Source of the DNA: Halorubrum sp. BOL3-1
Lineage (GTDB): Archaea > Halobacteriota > Halobacteria > Halobacteriales > Haloferacaceae
Direction: 5' to 3'
NCBI RefSeq assembly: GCF_004114375.1
Contig: NZ_CP034692.1
Span: 868,001-932,000, forward strand
Length of the DNA: 64,000 nt
Shown here: in pieces, positions 8,513 to 18,109 of the stretch
Layout: every line of letters starts with the position of its first letter
Numbering within the stretch: the stretch's first letter is position 1
Made by a program: the position numbers and the translations under genes
Notes under the pieces: model-generated
What the model was told of the DNA's origin: nothing
Databases searched by the model: none
The model's input: only the letters and a program-made list of their open reading frames with translations

Positions 8513-10174
8513 ATGTCACAGTCTGGGGGTAGCGGTATGAGGGACCATCGTGCGCTCACCGCGCTCGTCGTCGTTTCCCTGTTCGTCTCCGGTACCGTAG
8601 CGGTCGCAGGTGCTCCAGTCGCGGCGCAGTCCACTGGCGCTGTACAACAGCAGGGCGGAACAACTCTCCGCGGTTCACCGGATCTAGCTGTTTCCGTCGC
8701 AGAGCCGACAATTAACGTGGGCGAAACGAACTCCGTCTCGCTCCAAGTTACAAACGACGGCGATCTCGATCTAGGGCCGTCCAGTTCGCGGGCAGTGGTC
8801 ACCACTGCACGGAACGTGCGCGTTGAGGCTGACGCCGATGACACGCCACTCACTGTTGAGACCGGGACCGTTGCGATCGGCTCGGTGACTGAAAATAAGC
8901 CCGGATCAGCACCGATCGGGGTCAGCGTCCCGAGCGATGTCGAACCCGGTACCTACGACGTTGATGTGGAGGTCCAGTACTCTCACACCGATCAGCAGTC
9001 GGGGAATGTCGTCTATGACCGAGAGGAGACTGTTGACACGGAGGTCACTGTTGAGGTAAGCGACGATGCTCGCTTCGAAATCACGAACGTGACGACTGAC
9101 GCGCGAGTCGGCGATCAAGGAACGCTTGAAGCCGAGGTTGAGAATATCGGCGCTGACACCGCCACTGACGCGACGGTCACACTGGAGTCAGCGAGTGCTG
9201 GACTTGCTTTCGGCGAGAGCCCACGGGATTCTGCTAGAATCAATCGACTCGAACCTGATGAGACGACAACCGTGATCTATGATGTCGGCTTCGCTCCCGG
9301 TGCACCCGTCCGCGACTACGCGCTTGATGGCACAGTCACCTTCGACACGAGCGAGGGGTATCAGCGCGTCGATGAGAGCCCATCCGCGAGTGTTCGCCCA
9401 GGTGCTGAACAGCAGTTCTCAATCGACAATGTCGAGTCCGACCTCTATGTCGGTGAGCAGGGCGATCTTCGGGGCACAGTCACCAACGACGGCCCTGCAT
9501 CCGCACGCAACGTCGTCGTCCAGTACGCTGAGCAGTCGCCAAACGTAGTTCCCATCGAACGTTCGGTCGCGGTCGGCACGCTTGACGCTGGTGAGTCTGC
9601 TGAGTTCCGGCTGCCGATCGAGATAGGTGATGAGGCAGAGGCGGTCGCCCGCACCGCAGATGTCGCAGTTCAGTATCGGACAGCAGAGCTTGAGCGACGG
9701 GCCTACCAGGATCTTGAATTCCTCTTTGACATCGCGCCCGAGCGTGATCAGTTCGACGTCACGGTCGCCAACCGTACCCTCGAGACGGGTAGCGATCGAA
9801 CCCTGTCGGTCGAGGTAACAAATAACCTTGATGAGACAGTGAGCGATGTTGAGGCCCGGCTGTTCGCCGACGATCCGATCGCAACCGGAAACACAGACAC
9901 AGGCTACGCACAGACGATCGAGCCGGGCGAGACCGTAACGATGACCTTCGATCTGAGTGCGACTGGGTCAGCCACCCCCGGGAGCACCTACCCGATCTCC
10001 TTTGATTTCCGGTACGACGATGTCAACGGCGACAGCCAGTTGTCCGACACGATTCGAGTACCGATCGACGTGACAGATAGCGAGGGCGGCGGACTGCCGA
10101 TCGGGCTCATCGCCGTTGCCTCGCTTGTCGTTGTGGCGGCTGGTGGCACAGCTGTCTGGTATCGGAGGCGGTAA
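8513..10174 (+). CDS. Exported COG1361-type (CARDB-like) membrane-anchored protein
   Basis: 553 aa. A signal peptide (ALTALVVVSLFVSGTVAVAG) is followed by several extracellular beta-sandwich repeats with the CARDB/NEW3 look: the SVEVTNN type, plus VTNDGPASARNVVV. One C-terminal transmembrane helix (GLIAVASLVVVAAGGTAVW) ends in a short basic tail. The start at 8513 could also be the ATG eight codons later (8537). It ends 3 bp before an RND/MMPL transporter start, so the two are translationally coupled. Such proteins next to archaeal HAE3 transporters probably act as the extracellular partner of the pump; this is inference. Confidence 0.8.
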   Translation: MSQSGGSGMRDHRALTALVVVSLFVSGTVAVAGAPVAAQSTGAVQQQGGTTLRGSPDLAVSVAEPTINVGETNSVSLQVTNDGDLDLGPSSSRAVVTTARNVRVEADADDTPLTVETGTVAIGSVTENKPGSAPIGVSVPSDVEPGTYDVDVEVQYSHTDQQSGNVVYDREETVDTEVTVEVSDDARFEITNVTTDARVGDQGTLEAEVENIGADTATDATVTLESASAGLAFGESPRDSARINRLEPDETTTVIYDVGFAPGAPVRDYALDGTVTFDTSEGYQRVDESPSASVRPGAEQQFSIDNVESDLYVGEQGDLRGTVTNDGPASARNVVVQYAEQSPNVVPIERSVAVGTLDAGESAEFRLPIEIGDEAEAVARTADVAVQYRTAELERRAYQDLEFLFDIAPERDQFDVTVANRTLETGSDRTLSVEVTNNLDETVSDVEARLFADDPIATGNTDTGYAQTIEPGETVTMTFDLSATGSATPGSTYPISFDFRYDDVNGDSQLSDTIRVPIDVTDSEGGGLPIGLIAVASLVVVAAGGTAVWYRRR

Positions 10175-10177
10175 GCG

Positions 10178-12646
10178 ATGCGACTCGGCGAGCGGATCGA
10201 GGCGAGAATACGACGGCTCAATAATCTCATCGTCGACCGCCCGCGTGCGGTTATCGTCGCATTCCTCCTGTTAACGGCCGTGTTCGCCGGCGGAATCGGG
10301 CTCGTCACCACCGCGACCGAGCCCACAGAAGGGTTCACCGAGGGACTCGACGAACAGGAGGCACTTGATGCGGTCAACGAGGAATTCGAGGACCCGTTCG
10401 CAGCTGACAGCGAGTCGACCCAGCTTATCCACGTCAGCGAGAATGTCCTCTCGAAGGAAGCGCTCGTCAGGAATCTCCGAACCATCGAGCGCGTCAACTC
10501 TCGGGAGTCATTGCGGATGGCGGACGCAAACGGCCCGGCGACGGCCGTCGCACAGGCGATCGACCCTTCAGCGACCACCATAACTGAACAGCGACAGGCA
10601 CTGGAGGGCGCGACCGAGACCGAGGTGCGCCAGACCGTGCGTCAGCTTGCCGGTCAGAGTCCGGCGTTTTCACGTAGCCTCGCGACAGATTTCAACCCGA
10701 CGAGTGTCTCGGCGTCCGCTTCGATTACGGTCGTCTCCCACAATGTACCGAGCGGGTTCGACGATCTGGCCGGCCTCCAGACGGAGGTTGCTTCCATCGC
10801 CGACGATGAGCCGGCCGACATCCGCGCGTTTGGAACCGGGATCATCAACACTGAGACTGGGCAGGTGATCGGTGACTCGCTGACGATTGTGATGCCCGTG
10901 GTAGTGGTGTTGTTGTTGTTGTTCCTTGTGGTCGCTTACCGCGACCCGATCGATCTTGCACTCGGGCTGCTGTCGCTTGTGATGACGATCGTCTGGACGT
11001 TCGGGTTCCTCGGCTACTCCGGGATCCCCTTCAACCAACAGATGATTTCTGTCCCAGTACTTTTACTCGCGGTCGGGGTCGACTTCGGGATTCACATCAT
11101 CAACCGTTACCGCGAGGAGACCGTTGAGGGATTCAAACCCGTTGAGGCGATGCGAACCGCGAACAACCAGCTGATGGTTGCGTTTATCATTGTCACCGTA
11201 ACCACCGTATTCGGGTTCGGAGCGAACGTCATCTCTGATCTTACCCCCATTCGAGATCTCGGGCTTGCGTCGGCGATCGGAATCATATTCACGTTTTTGA
11301 TCTTCGGGCTGTTCCTCCCCGCAACGAAGTTGGAGGTAGACCGGCTCCGCGACCGGTACAACGTCCCCGAATTCAACTCGAAACCGATCTCGTCTGAGGA
11401 CTCGACACTCGGTCGCGTCCTCACATTTCCCGCACGCGCAAGCCGGTACGCGCCAATCGCGTTCGTCGTAGTGTTACTACTGACCGGTGGGGTCGCGGCC
11501 GCCTACGGGAGCGGCGTCGACACGTCCTTCGAGCAGGAGGACTTTCTCCCGCCAGCAGAACAGCCGGAGTACATCACCTCGCTGCCGGAGCCGTTTGCAC
11601 CGGGGACCTACACCGTCACGGAAACGCTCGACTTGCTTGAAGACCGCTTCGCTACGAGTCAGGATCAATCAGTAACCATATACGTCGAGGGGAACTTCGC
11701 GGAGGATCACGCCTTGGCGGCACTTTCACAGCCGAACGAGGACCCGCCAGACGCACTTGCGGTCGGTGACGGCGGCAGCGCCCGGCCGACGAGTATTGCC
11801 ACCGTCATCCAGTCACAGGCTGAACAAAATCCGGAGTTCGGCGACCTTGTCGCGCGGAACGACCGCGATGGCGACGGGATTCCCGAACAAAACCTCGACC
11901 GGATCTACGACGAGCTGTTTGCGTCACCGGCTGGTGACCGTGCCGAGCAGTATCTCACGCCAGACCGCCGGAACGCTAAGATCGAGTACGCGATCGACGC
12001 GGACGCCTCACAGGCCGAGGCCGCCGCCGACGCCCGCGCGTTCGCTGATGACTTCCGGTTTGAAGCCACTGCGACCGGACAGCTCGTCGTCTTCGACGCG
12101 ATCACGGACATCATCTTTGATTCAGCGATCCAGGGGCTGATCCTCGCTGTGGGACTGACAGCCGGGTTCCTCGTCGTGGCCTACGCCGTGTTAGAGGGGA
12201 AACCGTTCCTCGGGATCGTGAACGTTTTCCCGATCTTGATCGCGATCGCGGTCCTCATCGGGACAATGCGATTGCTTGGACTGTCGCTGAACGCGTTGAC
12301 AGCGACAATCCTCTCGATTTCTATCGGGCTGGGGATCGCGTACTCAGTTCACGCAACCCATCGATTCATCGACGAGTATAACGACAGCGGGGATGCGTAC
12401 GACGCGATGATCACAACGCTATCCGGTACTGGGGGTGCACTCCTCGGGAGTATGCTCACGACATCACTTGGTACAGGCGCGCTCGCACTCGCAATCACCC
12501 CTGTACTCGGGAACTTTGGTCTTTTGATGGCACTGAGCGTGCTGTACTCGTTTGGGTTTACCATCGTTGCGTTGCCGCCCGCGGTGTTGCTATGGGAGCG
12601 CTACCGGGGTACATCAACAAGACAGACAATAGCACGTTCAGCTTAA
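10178..12646 (+). CDS. RND/MMPL-superfamily transporter (HAE3-like)
   Basis: 822 aa with two RND repeats: one TM near residue 25, a large extracytoplasmic loop, TM clusters at about 230-420 and 640-810. Sterol-sensing-domain-like segments include LLLAVGVDFGIHIINRYRE and ISIGLGIAYSVHATHRFID. It belongs to the archaeal and actinobacterial MMPL/HAE3 exporters, using ion gradients to move lipids or hydrophobic compounds. It is coupled to the upstream COG1361 protein and probably controlled by the divergent TetR. Substrate unknown; a cell-envelope component is plausible. Confidence 0.88.
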   Translation: MRLGERIEARIRRLNNLIVDRPRAVIVAFLLLTAVFAGGIGLVTTATEPTEGFTEGLDEQEALDAVNEEFEDPFAADSESTQLIHVSENVLSKEALVRNLRTIERVNSRESLRMADANGPATAVAQAIDPSATTITEQRQALEGATETEVRQTVRQLAGQSPAFSRSLATDFNPTSVSASASITVVSHNVPSGFDDLAGLQTEVASIADDEPADIRAFGTGIINTETGQVIGDSLTIVMPVVVVLLLLFLVVAYRDPIDLALGLLSLVMTIVWTFGFLGYSGIPFNQQMISVPVLLLAVGVDFGIHIINRYREETVEGFKPVEAMRTANNQLMVAFIIVTVTTVFGFGANVISDLTPIRDLGLASAIGIIFTFLIFGLFLPATKLEVDRLRDRYNVPEFNSKPISSEDSTLGRVLTFPARASRYAPIAFVVVLLLTGGVAAAYGSGVDTSFEQEDFLPPAEQPEYITSLPEPFAPGTYTVTETLDLLEDRFATSQDQSVTIYVEGNFAEDHALAALSQPNEDPPDALAVGDGGSARPTSIATVIQSQAEQNPEFGDLVARNDRDGDGIPEQNLDRIYDELFASPAGDRAEQYLTPDRRNAKIEYAIDADASQAEAAADARAFADDFRFEATATGQLVVFDAITDIIFDSAIQGLILAVGLTAGFLVVAYAVLEGKPFLGIVNVFPILIAIAVLIGTMRLLGLSLNALTATILSISIGLGIAYSVHATHRFIDEYNDSGDAYDAMITTLSGTGGALLGSMLTTSLGTGALALAITPVLGNFGLLMALSVLYSFGFTIVALPPAVLLWERYRGTSTRQTIARSA

Positions 12647-12754
12647 TTTCTGAGGTAGTGATCGGTGCTTTTGACGTGTCACGATAACGTGGCTGTGACT
12701 CTCGCCGAGCGCTGGTCAGCATGTAGAGACGGCACACCAGCAGGTACGGAGAAT

Positions 12755-12800
12755 TGAGGAGAACGCCCCGCGCTTCAGCGTGGGGAGGCTGTCAAAGTGG
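12755..12800 (+). repeat. IS605-type end remnant
   Basis: CCCCGCG-CTTCAG-CGTGGGG (12766-12785), an imperfect hairpin followed by gaggctgtcaaag, resembles the right-end hairpins of haloarchaeal IS1341-group elements. No transposase remains. The rest of 12647-12835 holds nothing I recognise. Confidence 0.45.
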
Positions 12801-12835
12801 GTTAGGACAGAGTTGTAGACGAACGCTATCTCAAT

Positions 12836-15303
12836 TCAGTCACGAGAGATCTGCGTTCGGTTGCCGTGGAGTACGTCCTCGTCAGTTACCATCACGGTCT
12901 GGTTGCCGATGGTGTACTCGCCGGGATGAGCGACCCGAAGCGTAGCGGTGCCGTCCGAGACGGCTGCGGTCCGGGTGTATGTGTGCGTCTCCCCCGCGAG
13001 CGTCACTGACGTGGTTGCTGTCACCTGCTCACCGGTCGGTTCGACCACCTCGATCACCGCCCCGGGTACGAGGGCGAACGTCCGCACGCCGTCGGCGGCC
13101 ACGAGCAGCCGGTAGTGGCCTGTCGGGGCGGTGTCGTTGGCGCCGACACCAAGGCCCTCGTGGAGAGCCGCGTACGTGGAGTTCGTCGCGGGCGCGCTCT
13201 CGCGATCGGTGATCACGACGTACCCGACCCGGTCTTTGAACCGATCGTACTGTGCGTCAGGGTCTGGAGACGCGAGGAACCCGTCGTGATTGCTTCGAGC
13301 GTAGCCGTACCCCTGTGACTCGCCGCTCACGAAGTAGTTGTACATCCGGTTGTCGCCCCACTGACTCAACACGAAGTTGGCTGGGTACTCCCGGTTAACC
13401 TGCTCGGCGTGTACGTTGACGGTCTGGGCGGCGTCGAACTGTGCGCGGTCGTGGGTCGTCTGCCCGACCAAGGAGGGCACGAGCAGCAGATTGAACAGCA
13501 ACACGACTAGAATCGTCGCGATGAGATATCCCCGGACACGAGCACCATCCGGAAGCGAAAGCGACGTGATCTCCTGCCCGTCGCTCGGTTGGTCGTCGTT
13601 CCGGGTGCGAACCGACTTGGAGTCAGAATCAGCAGTTCGACTGAGAACGGTAACGGGCCGTGCGATGTCGATCGCAGCGAGCAGGTAGACGAGCCCGACC
13701 CCGGCGGCCGGCGCGATGACGATCGCAAGCTGGCCCGCGAACCGTACCTGAACGGTCGCGAGTAGCGTATAGTACCACGCGAAACAGACAACGACGAGCC
13801 ACCCAGGCTCATAGCGGCGCGCGACCGCCCACGTCGCGACCGCGAGGACAGCAATCCCGAAGTAGAACCCCAGCCCGAGCTGGAGCAGCGGGCCGAACAC
13901 GACCGCGAAGTCCGGTGAGAACAGTGAGGCCGTCTCGGAGATCCCCTCACGGAAAAACAGGTCGTCCGCGCGCGTCTGGATTCGGTCGATGTCGCCCGGG
14001 CGGAGGCGTGCGTAGGCGAATAGGCCGCCGACGGCCACAAGGGTCTCGACCGCAACGAGCCCGAGGGGGGCAACGAGGCGCGACGCCACACCACGCCGAG
14101 GCCGACGACGACAAGCGCACCGCCAGCCACGAGGACGGGCGTGATTGCGGCGATCGACTCGTGCCAGCCTAACCCGAGATGTGCGGCAAGCGCCAGTCCT
14201 GCGCCCGCTACCAGCCCGCCAAGTAGCGGCGCGTTGGCGGCAACCGGTGGGATGTCGTGACGCACGTCAAGCTCGACTCGGAGGCCGACGACGGCCGCCA
14301 CGGGGACAAAGGTGAGCGGCGAACCGCCGTAGGCGTGTGCGGACGCGAACACAGCAACTGCGAGAACGAGCGCGATGGCCCACATACTCGTGTCGCGAGC
14401 GTGCGCCCGCGCTGCGGCTCGCGACTCAGTACGTGCGGTCCGTCTCGCGATGTCGGTCGCGAGCGCAGTCAGCGCAAAGACGAGAACCCCGAGCCACAGG
14501 TACTGGTGGGCTTGGTGATCAAGGAATCCGACAGAAGTGTACACGACGTTCGCGGGCGCAAGTCCATAAAAGAGGACCGCAGCGAGCGCAACGCGGATGT
14601 CCCCGGTGAGCAGACGTGTAAGCCGGTAGACGACGTAGCCGAGACAGACCGAGGCGACGACCGGGAGCCACGCGGCGACCGCGGGGGCGGCGTCTGGCCC
14701 GCCGACCAGCACGGTCACCCACCAGTTCGTCGCGTGCGCGAGCGGCCGTGCGCTCGCGGCCCCGCCCATATCGGCGAACAGTCCCAGATCGAAGATGCCG
14801 TCGGCGCGAGCGGCCAGTCGCTCCTGCCAGTAGCGGAAAAAGTACGTGTCGTTCGCCGGCGAGACGACGAACCCGTCGCGAAACACCGCGGGTGCCGCGA
14901 CGAGCCGGGCGGCGGCGACCGCGAACAGAGTTCCGATCAGTGCGGTGAGCGTGGCCGCGTCGGTGGCGGGAAGCGAGACCGAGCTGTCTGTCGCAGAATC
15001 GTCCACAGCGGTCGATGATGACGGCTCCACAGCGGTGGCGTCGTCGTCATCGGTTTCTGGACCGGCCTCGATCGCCACACGGATCGCGTCAGGGTGTTGG
15101 AGCCGATACCCGCCGTCGACGCTCGTCGCGAGGTCGCGGGCGACCAGTTCGCCGAACCGACCGGAGTCAAGGTCGGTGTCAGCGAATTCCCAGGGGTTGT
15201 CGCGTGCGTCGCGCTCGACGAGCGCCGCGAGCGCGTCCGTGGCCTCTGGATGGTCCGCGAGGAACGAGCGGGCAGCGGCGGTCGTCTCCTCGGGCGAGGG
15301 CAT
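12836..15303 (-). pseudogene. STT3-like oligosaccharyltransferase, single-base frameshift
   Basis: Two overlapping frames form one gene of about 820 codons. The first (from 15303, MPSPEETTAAAR) has a cytoplasmic N-terminal region, then many TMs with ANDTYFFRYWQERL (a DxD-like loop) and GFLDHQAHQ. The second carries further TMs and an extracellular C-terminal domain with VLSQWGDNRMYNYF at the place of the STT3 WWDYG motif. The join is at a run of six G (14065-14070; C on the coding strand): seven would restore ...RRASLPPLGLVAVETL. The family transfers lipid-linked glycans to Asn on secreted proteins. With the S-layer gene nearby it would be an AglB paralogue. Either a true mutation, a slippage switch or a sequencing error. 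Confidence 0.65.
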
Positions 15304-15425
15304 TGGCGTCACTCTGTGCGGGCCACCGATTAGCGTTTTCGATGCCACGCGTCGGGCCGGCAGTCGGATCGCGGTCCGGACGGGGGTAACCGCCCGTGTC
15401 GAACCGCTATCAGTCCGCGAAAACA

Positions 15426-15462
15426 GTGTATTTAACAGCGTCCGCGTATCAAGCGAGTGATA
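15426..15462 (+). promoter_or_regulatory. Leaderless promoter of the sugar transferase gene
   Basis: A TTTAAC box (15431-15436) is centred about 30 bp before the ATG at 15463 with no Shine-Dalgarno, the normal haloarchaeal layout for a leaderless transcript. Confidence 0.55.
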
Positions 15463-16905
15463 ATGGATACTGGATGGCGCTACCGGATCGCGAGCGTCTG
15501 CGGCGTCGCCGGGCTAGCGACGCTTGCGGTCGTCCTCGTGAACAACGGCGCCGTCCAGACGGCTGCCGCGTCGCTGCCCCTCTTGGAGCGGCTGCCGGCT
15601 GACCCGCCGGACGGTGCGGAGTCTGCGATCGAGGTCGCGCTGACGGCTGGGGTGGTCGCGGGCGCGTTCATTCCGCTGTATAAGCCGCGGCCGCGACGCA
15701 TTCTGGACATCGTCGCGCTCGCGCACAAGCGCACGCTCGTGGCCGTGTTCGCGTTGGCGACGATCGGGTACTTCGATTACACGTACAAGGTGCCGCGGCT
15801 GACGCTCGTGTTGATCACGCCCGTCCTCTTCGTCGTGCTCCCCGCGTGGTTCGTCTGGCTTCGGCGTCCCGAGACGCACAGCGACCGGGCGATCGTCGTC
15901 GGCGACGACCTCGACCAGATCGCTGCGATCGCGGGCCAGACCGAACTGGAGCTGCTCGGGTACCTCTGTCCGACACCCGCGGTGGCATGGGCGGACGGCC
16001 CGTCGGTGAGCGAAGGGCAGACCCCGAGTGTGGAGACCGTCTCCGATGGTGGTCGCAGACTCGACGCGGTCGAGCGCCTGGGCGGGCTCTCACGGCTGGA
16101 GGATATCCTCGTTGAGCACGATGTCGACACCGTCATTTTGGCGTTCGCGGAGGCCGACCGTGCCGAGTTCTTCGGCGCGCTCGACGCCTGCTACGAACAC
16201 GGCGTCGCCGCGAAGGTCCACCGAGACCACGCCGACACCGTGTTGACCGCGGACGGCGACCCGGGCGAGTCGCTCGTCGACGTCGAGATCGAGCCGTGGG
16301 ACCTCCAGGATTACCTGTTCAAGCGCGCGTTCGACGTTGCGTTCGTCGCGGTCGGGATCGTCGTGTTGTCGCCGGTGATCCTCGCGATTGCGCTCGCGAT
16401 TAAGGCCGACGACGGCGGCACAGTGTTGTATCGACAGGAGCGCACCGCGGTGTTCGGCGAGACGTTCGACGTGTTCAAGTTCCGGTCGATGGCGCCCGAA
16501 GGAGAGTCGGCGACGCCGGTCGACGACGAGGAAAACGACCGGATCACGCGTGTCGGACGGGTCATTCGGTCGACGCATCTCGACGAGGTTCCACAGCTGT
16601 GGTCGATCCTGCGCGGCGACATGAGCGTCGTCGGGCCGCGGGCGGTGTGGACCGAGGAGGAACACCTGCTCGAAGACGAGACCGACATGTGGCGCAAGCG
16701 CTGGTTCATCAAGCCGGGGCTGACCGGGCTAGCGCAGATCAACGACGCCAGCAGCGTCACGCCCGAGGCGAAGCTGCGGTACGATCTTCGGTACGTGCGC
16801 GAGCAGTCGCTCGCGTACGACCTGAAGATCGTCTCGCGGCAGATTTGGAAGGTCCTGGTGGACATATTAAAGACGGCTCTGGGTCAGGAAGGGGGGTCAG
16901 GGTAG
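15463..16905 (+). CDS. Polyprenyl-phosphate sugar-1-phosphate transferase (bac_transf family)
   Basis: 480 aa. The N-terminal half has about four TM helices and a CoA-binding-like region, as in WbaP/WcaJ proteins. The C-terminal half is the bacterial sugar transferase domain: FKRAFDVAFVAVGIVVLSPV, then LYRQERTAVFGETFDVFKFRSM, THLDEVPQLWSILRGDMSVVGPR and KPGLTGLAQI. These are the substrate- and Mg-binding motifs of phosphoglycosyl transferases. It should start lipid-linked glycan assembly at the membrane by moving a sugar phosphate onto dolichol or undecaprenyl phosphate. It is divergent from the STT3-like gene. A GTG two codons upstream (15457) is an alternative start. Confidence 0.9.
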   Translation: MDTGWRYRIASVCGVAGLATLAVVLVNNGAVQTAAASLPLLERLPADPPDGAESAIEVALTAGVVAGAFIPLYKPRPRRILDIVALAHKRTLVAVFALATIGYFDYTYKVPRLTLVLITPVLFVVLPAWFVWLRRPETHSDRAIVVGDDLDQIAAIAGQTELELLGYLCPTPAVAWADGPSVSEGQTPSVETVSDGGRRLDAVERLGGLSRLEDILVEHDVDTVILAFAEADRAEFFGALDACYEHGVAAKVHRDHADTVLTADGDPGESLVDVEIEPWDLQDYLFKRAFDVAFVAVGIVVLSPVILAIALAIKADDGGTVLYRQERTAVFGETFDVFKFRSMAPEGESATPVDDEENDRITRVGRVIRSTHLDEVPQLWSILRGDMSVVGPRAVWTEEEHLLEDETDMWRKRWFIKPGLTGLAQINDASSVTPEAKLRYDLRYVREQSLAYDLKIVSRQIWKVLVDILKTALGQEGGSG

Positions 16906-17241
16906 CCGATTATTGCGAGTCGCCTCAATCGTATCGTAGAGCTGGATGGCCTGCTTGATGAGCGAGGCTTGGTGCTCGTAGTACTCCCAGTCCTCTACGT
17001 CGTGCCGTCGCTGTCGGCGTTCGGCGGCCGAAATATCATCACCGACGGCCGCCCGGAGTTCGTCGGCAGACGCCACGTCGTATGTCTCCTTCCACCCGTC
17101 GATATCGTCCCGGATAGCGGCTAATTCGGCTGTGAGTTCGTCCTTCTGCTACTCGTTGATGCGGTCGCGGATCTGATCGAAATACTGGGTAACAGCCACT
17201 GAGGATGTCACCGACGAGCGGCGTTTCTGTTCGGTGTTGGA
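16897..17241 (-). pseudogene. DUF7342-like regulator remnant with in-frame stop
   Basis: Reading leftwards from about 17241, the frame gives SSVAVTQYFDQIRDRINE, a TAG at 17149-17151, then QKDELTAELAAIRDDIDGWK and ends with LIKQAIQLYDTIEATRN at a TGA (16897-16899). This is homologous to the C-terminal half of the DUF7342-type proteins at 36867-37424 and 52868-53482 in the same window. The N-terminal winged helix is missing and the frame carries a nonsense codon, so it is a relic. It marks the left edge of the accessory region. Confidence 0.65.
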
Positions 17242-17280
17242 CTTCTGCCCAACGCTTATGCCGTTGGGTGGTGTCCCAAC
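17236..17280 (+). promoter_or_regulatory. Twin palindromic operators around the TATA box of the TumE/TumA-like operon
   Basis: Two copies of GTTGG-N8-CCAAC (17236-17253 and 17263-17280) lie 27 bp apart with cttat (17255-17259) between them, ending 9 bp before the toxin-like gene ATG. Binding there would block promoter access, so autoregulation by the HTH partner is likely. Confidence 0.6.
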
Positions 17281-17289
17281 ACGTAAGGG

Positions 17290-17607
17290 ATGCCCCCAGA
17301 GCCGCTCTTCCAGTACACGCACGTCGAAACCGGTCTCGTCGAGAACGTCGTGCTTCGACCGACTGACGACACCGAGACGTACCCCTCGGGCTGGAAGTAC
17401 ACGCTCCATCTGGGCACCCTCGACGATCTCACGCTCGTCCGGTACGACAACTCCCACGAGGACACGAAGGGGCACGAGCATCACACCGCAGTTGGCAATC
17501 TCGACGGTGTCGAGTTCCCTGGGATAGAGGAGCTGCTCGTCGAATTCTGGGCGAGTGCGGACGAGTACTGGGACGCTGTCGGCGGCGACCCACCCCGACC
17601 ACACTGA
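17290..17607 (+). CDS. TumE-like (DUF6516) putative toxin
   Basis: 105 aa, cytoplasmic. The pattern KYTLHLGTLDDLTLVRYDNS then KGHEHH with a following acidic helix is typical of the DUF6516/TumE family of small toxins found beside HTH antitoxins. The RYDNS and GHEHH segments are the conserved part. It starts at ATG 17290 just after the twin palindromes and is followed 33 bp later by an HTH gene. The molecular target is not known from sequence. Confidence 0.7.
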   Translation: MPPEPLFQYTHVETGLVENVVLRPTDDTETYPSGWKYTLHLGTLDDLTLVRYDNSHEDTKGHEHHTAVGNLDGVEFPGIEELLVEFWASADEYWDAVGGDPPRPH

Positions 17608-17640
17608 TCGAACACCACCCGACCCACCGCCACCCCGACC

Positions 17641-18057
17641 ATGACCACACTCCACATCACCGTCGGCGATCAAGAACAGCTCCGTGAGAACGCACTCCAG
17701 TTCGTTCAGGACGTCGAGGACGACAAGCTCGACGACCAAGACGGAAAGGTGACGCTCCAGTTCGGAACCTACGACGACTTCGTCGACAGTCTCACCCCGC
17801 TCCGCCTGGAGCTCATCCGAGCGATCGCCGAGAAAGCTCCCGAAAGTATGCGCGAAGCGGCGCGGCTCGTCGAGCGAGACGTATCCGACGTCCACTCTGA
17901 CCTGAAGCAGCTGGAAGTACTGGGTATCCTGACACTCGAAGCGGGCGGTCCCAGCGGCGCGATACAACCGGTCGTCCCATTCGACCGCATCGAAGTCCAC
18001 ATCGACTACCCGCTCATCGATACCGGTGATGCCGACAGCGCCCCCGCGAGTGCGTAG
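17641..18057 (+). CDS. TumA-like winged-helix antitoxin
   Basis: 138 aa. After an N-terminal segment (TLQFGTYDDFVDSLTPLRLE) comes a MarR-like winged helix: LIRAIAEKAPESMREAARLV, then DVSDVHSDLKQLEVLGILTLE. This is the HVO_A0114/TumA type of DNA-binding antitoxin that pairs with DUF6516 proteins. It is in an operon with the upstream toxin-like gene and is the likely binder of the palindromes at 17236-17280. Confidence 0.7.
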   Translation: MTTLHITVGDQEQLRENALQFVQDVEDDKLDDQDGKVTLQFGTYDDFVDSLTPLRLELIRAIAEKAPESMREAARLVERDVSDVHSDLKQLEVLGILTLEAGGPSGAIQPVVPFDRIEVHIDYPLIDTGDADSAPASA

Positions 18058-18109
18058 TCGGTTCGTCTCAAACTGGGAGGATTCCCAGCGATCAATTCGC
18101 AGTCTTCAT

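Noticed and set aside
17149-18000. 283-codon minus-strand frame over the TumE/TumA genes
   Set aside because: It is antisense to two better-supported genes. Only its last ~30 residues are real, as part of the DUF7342 relic.
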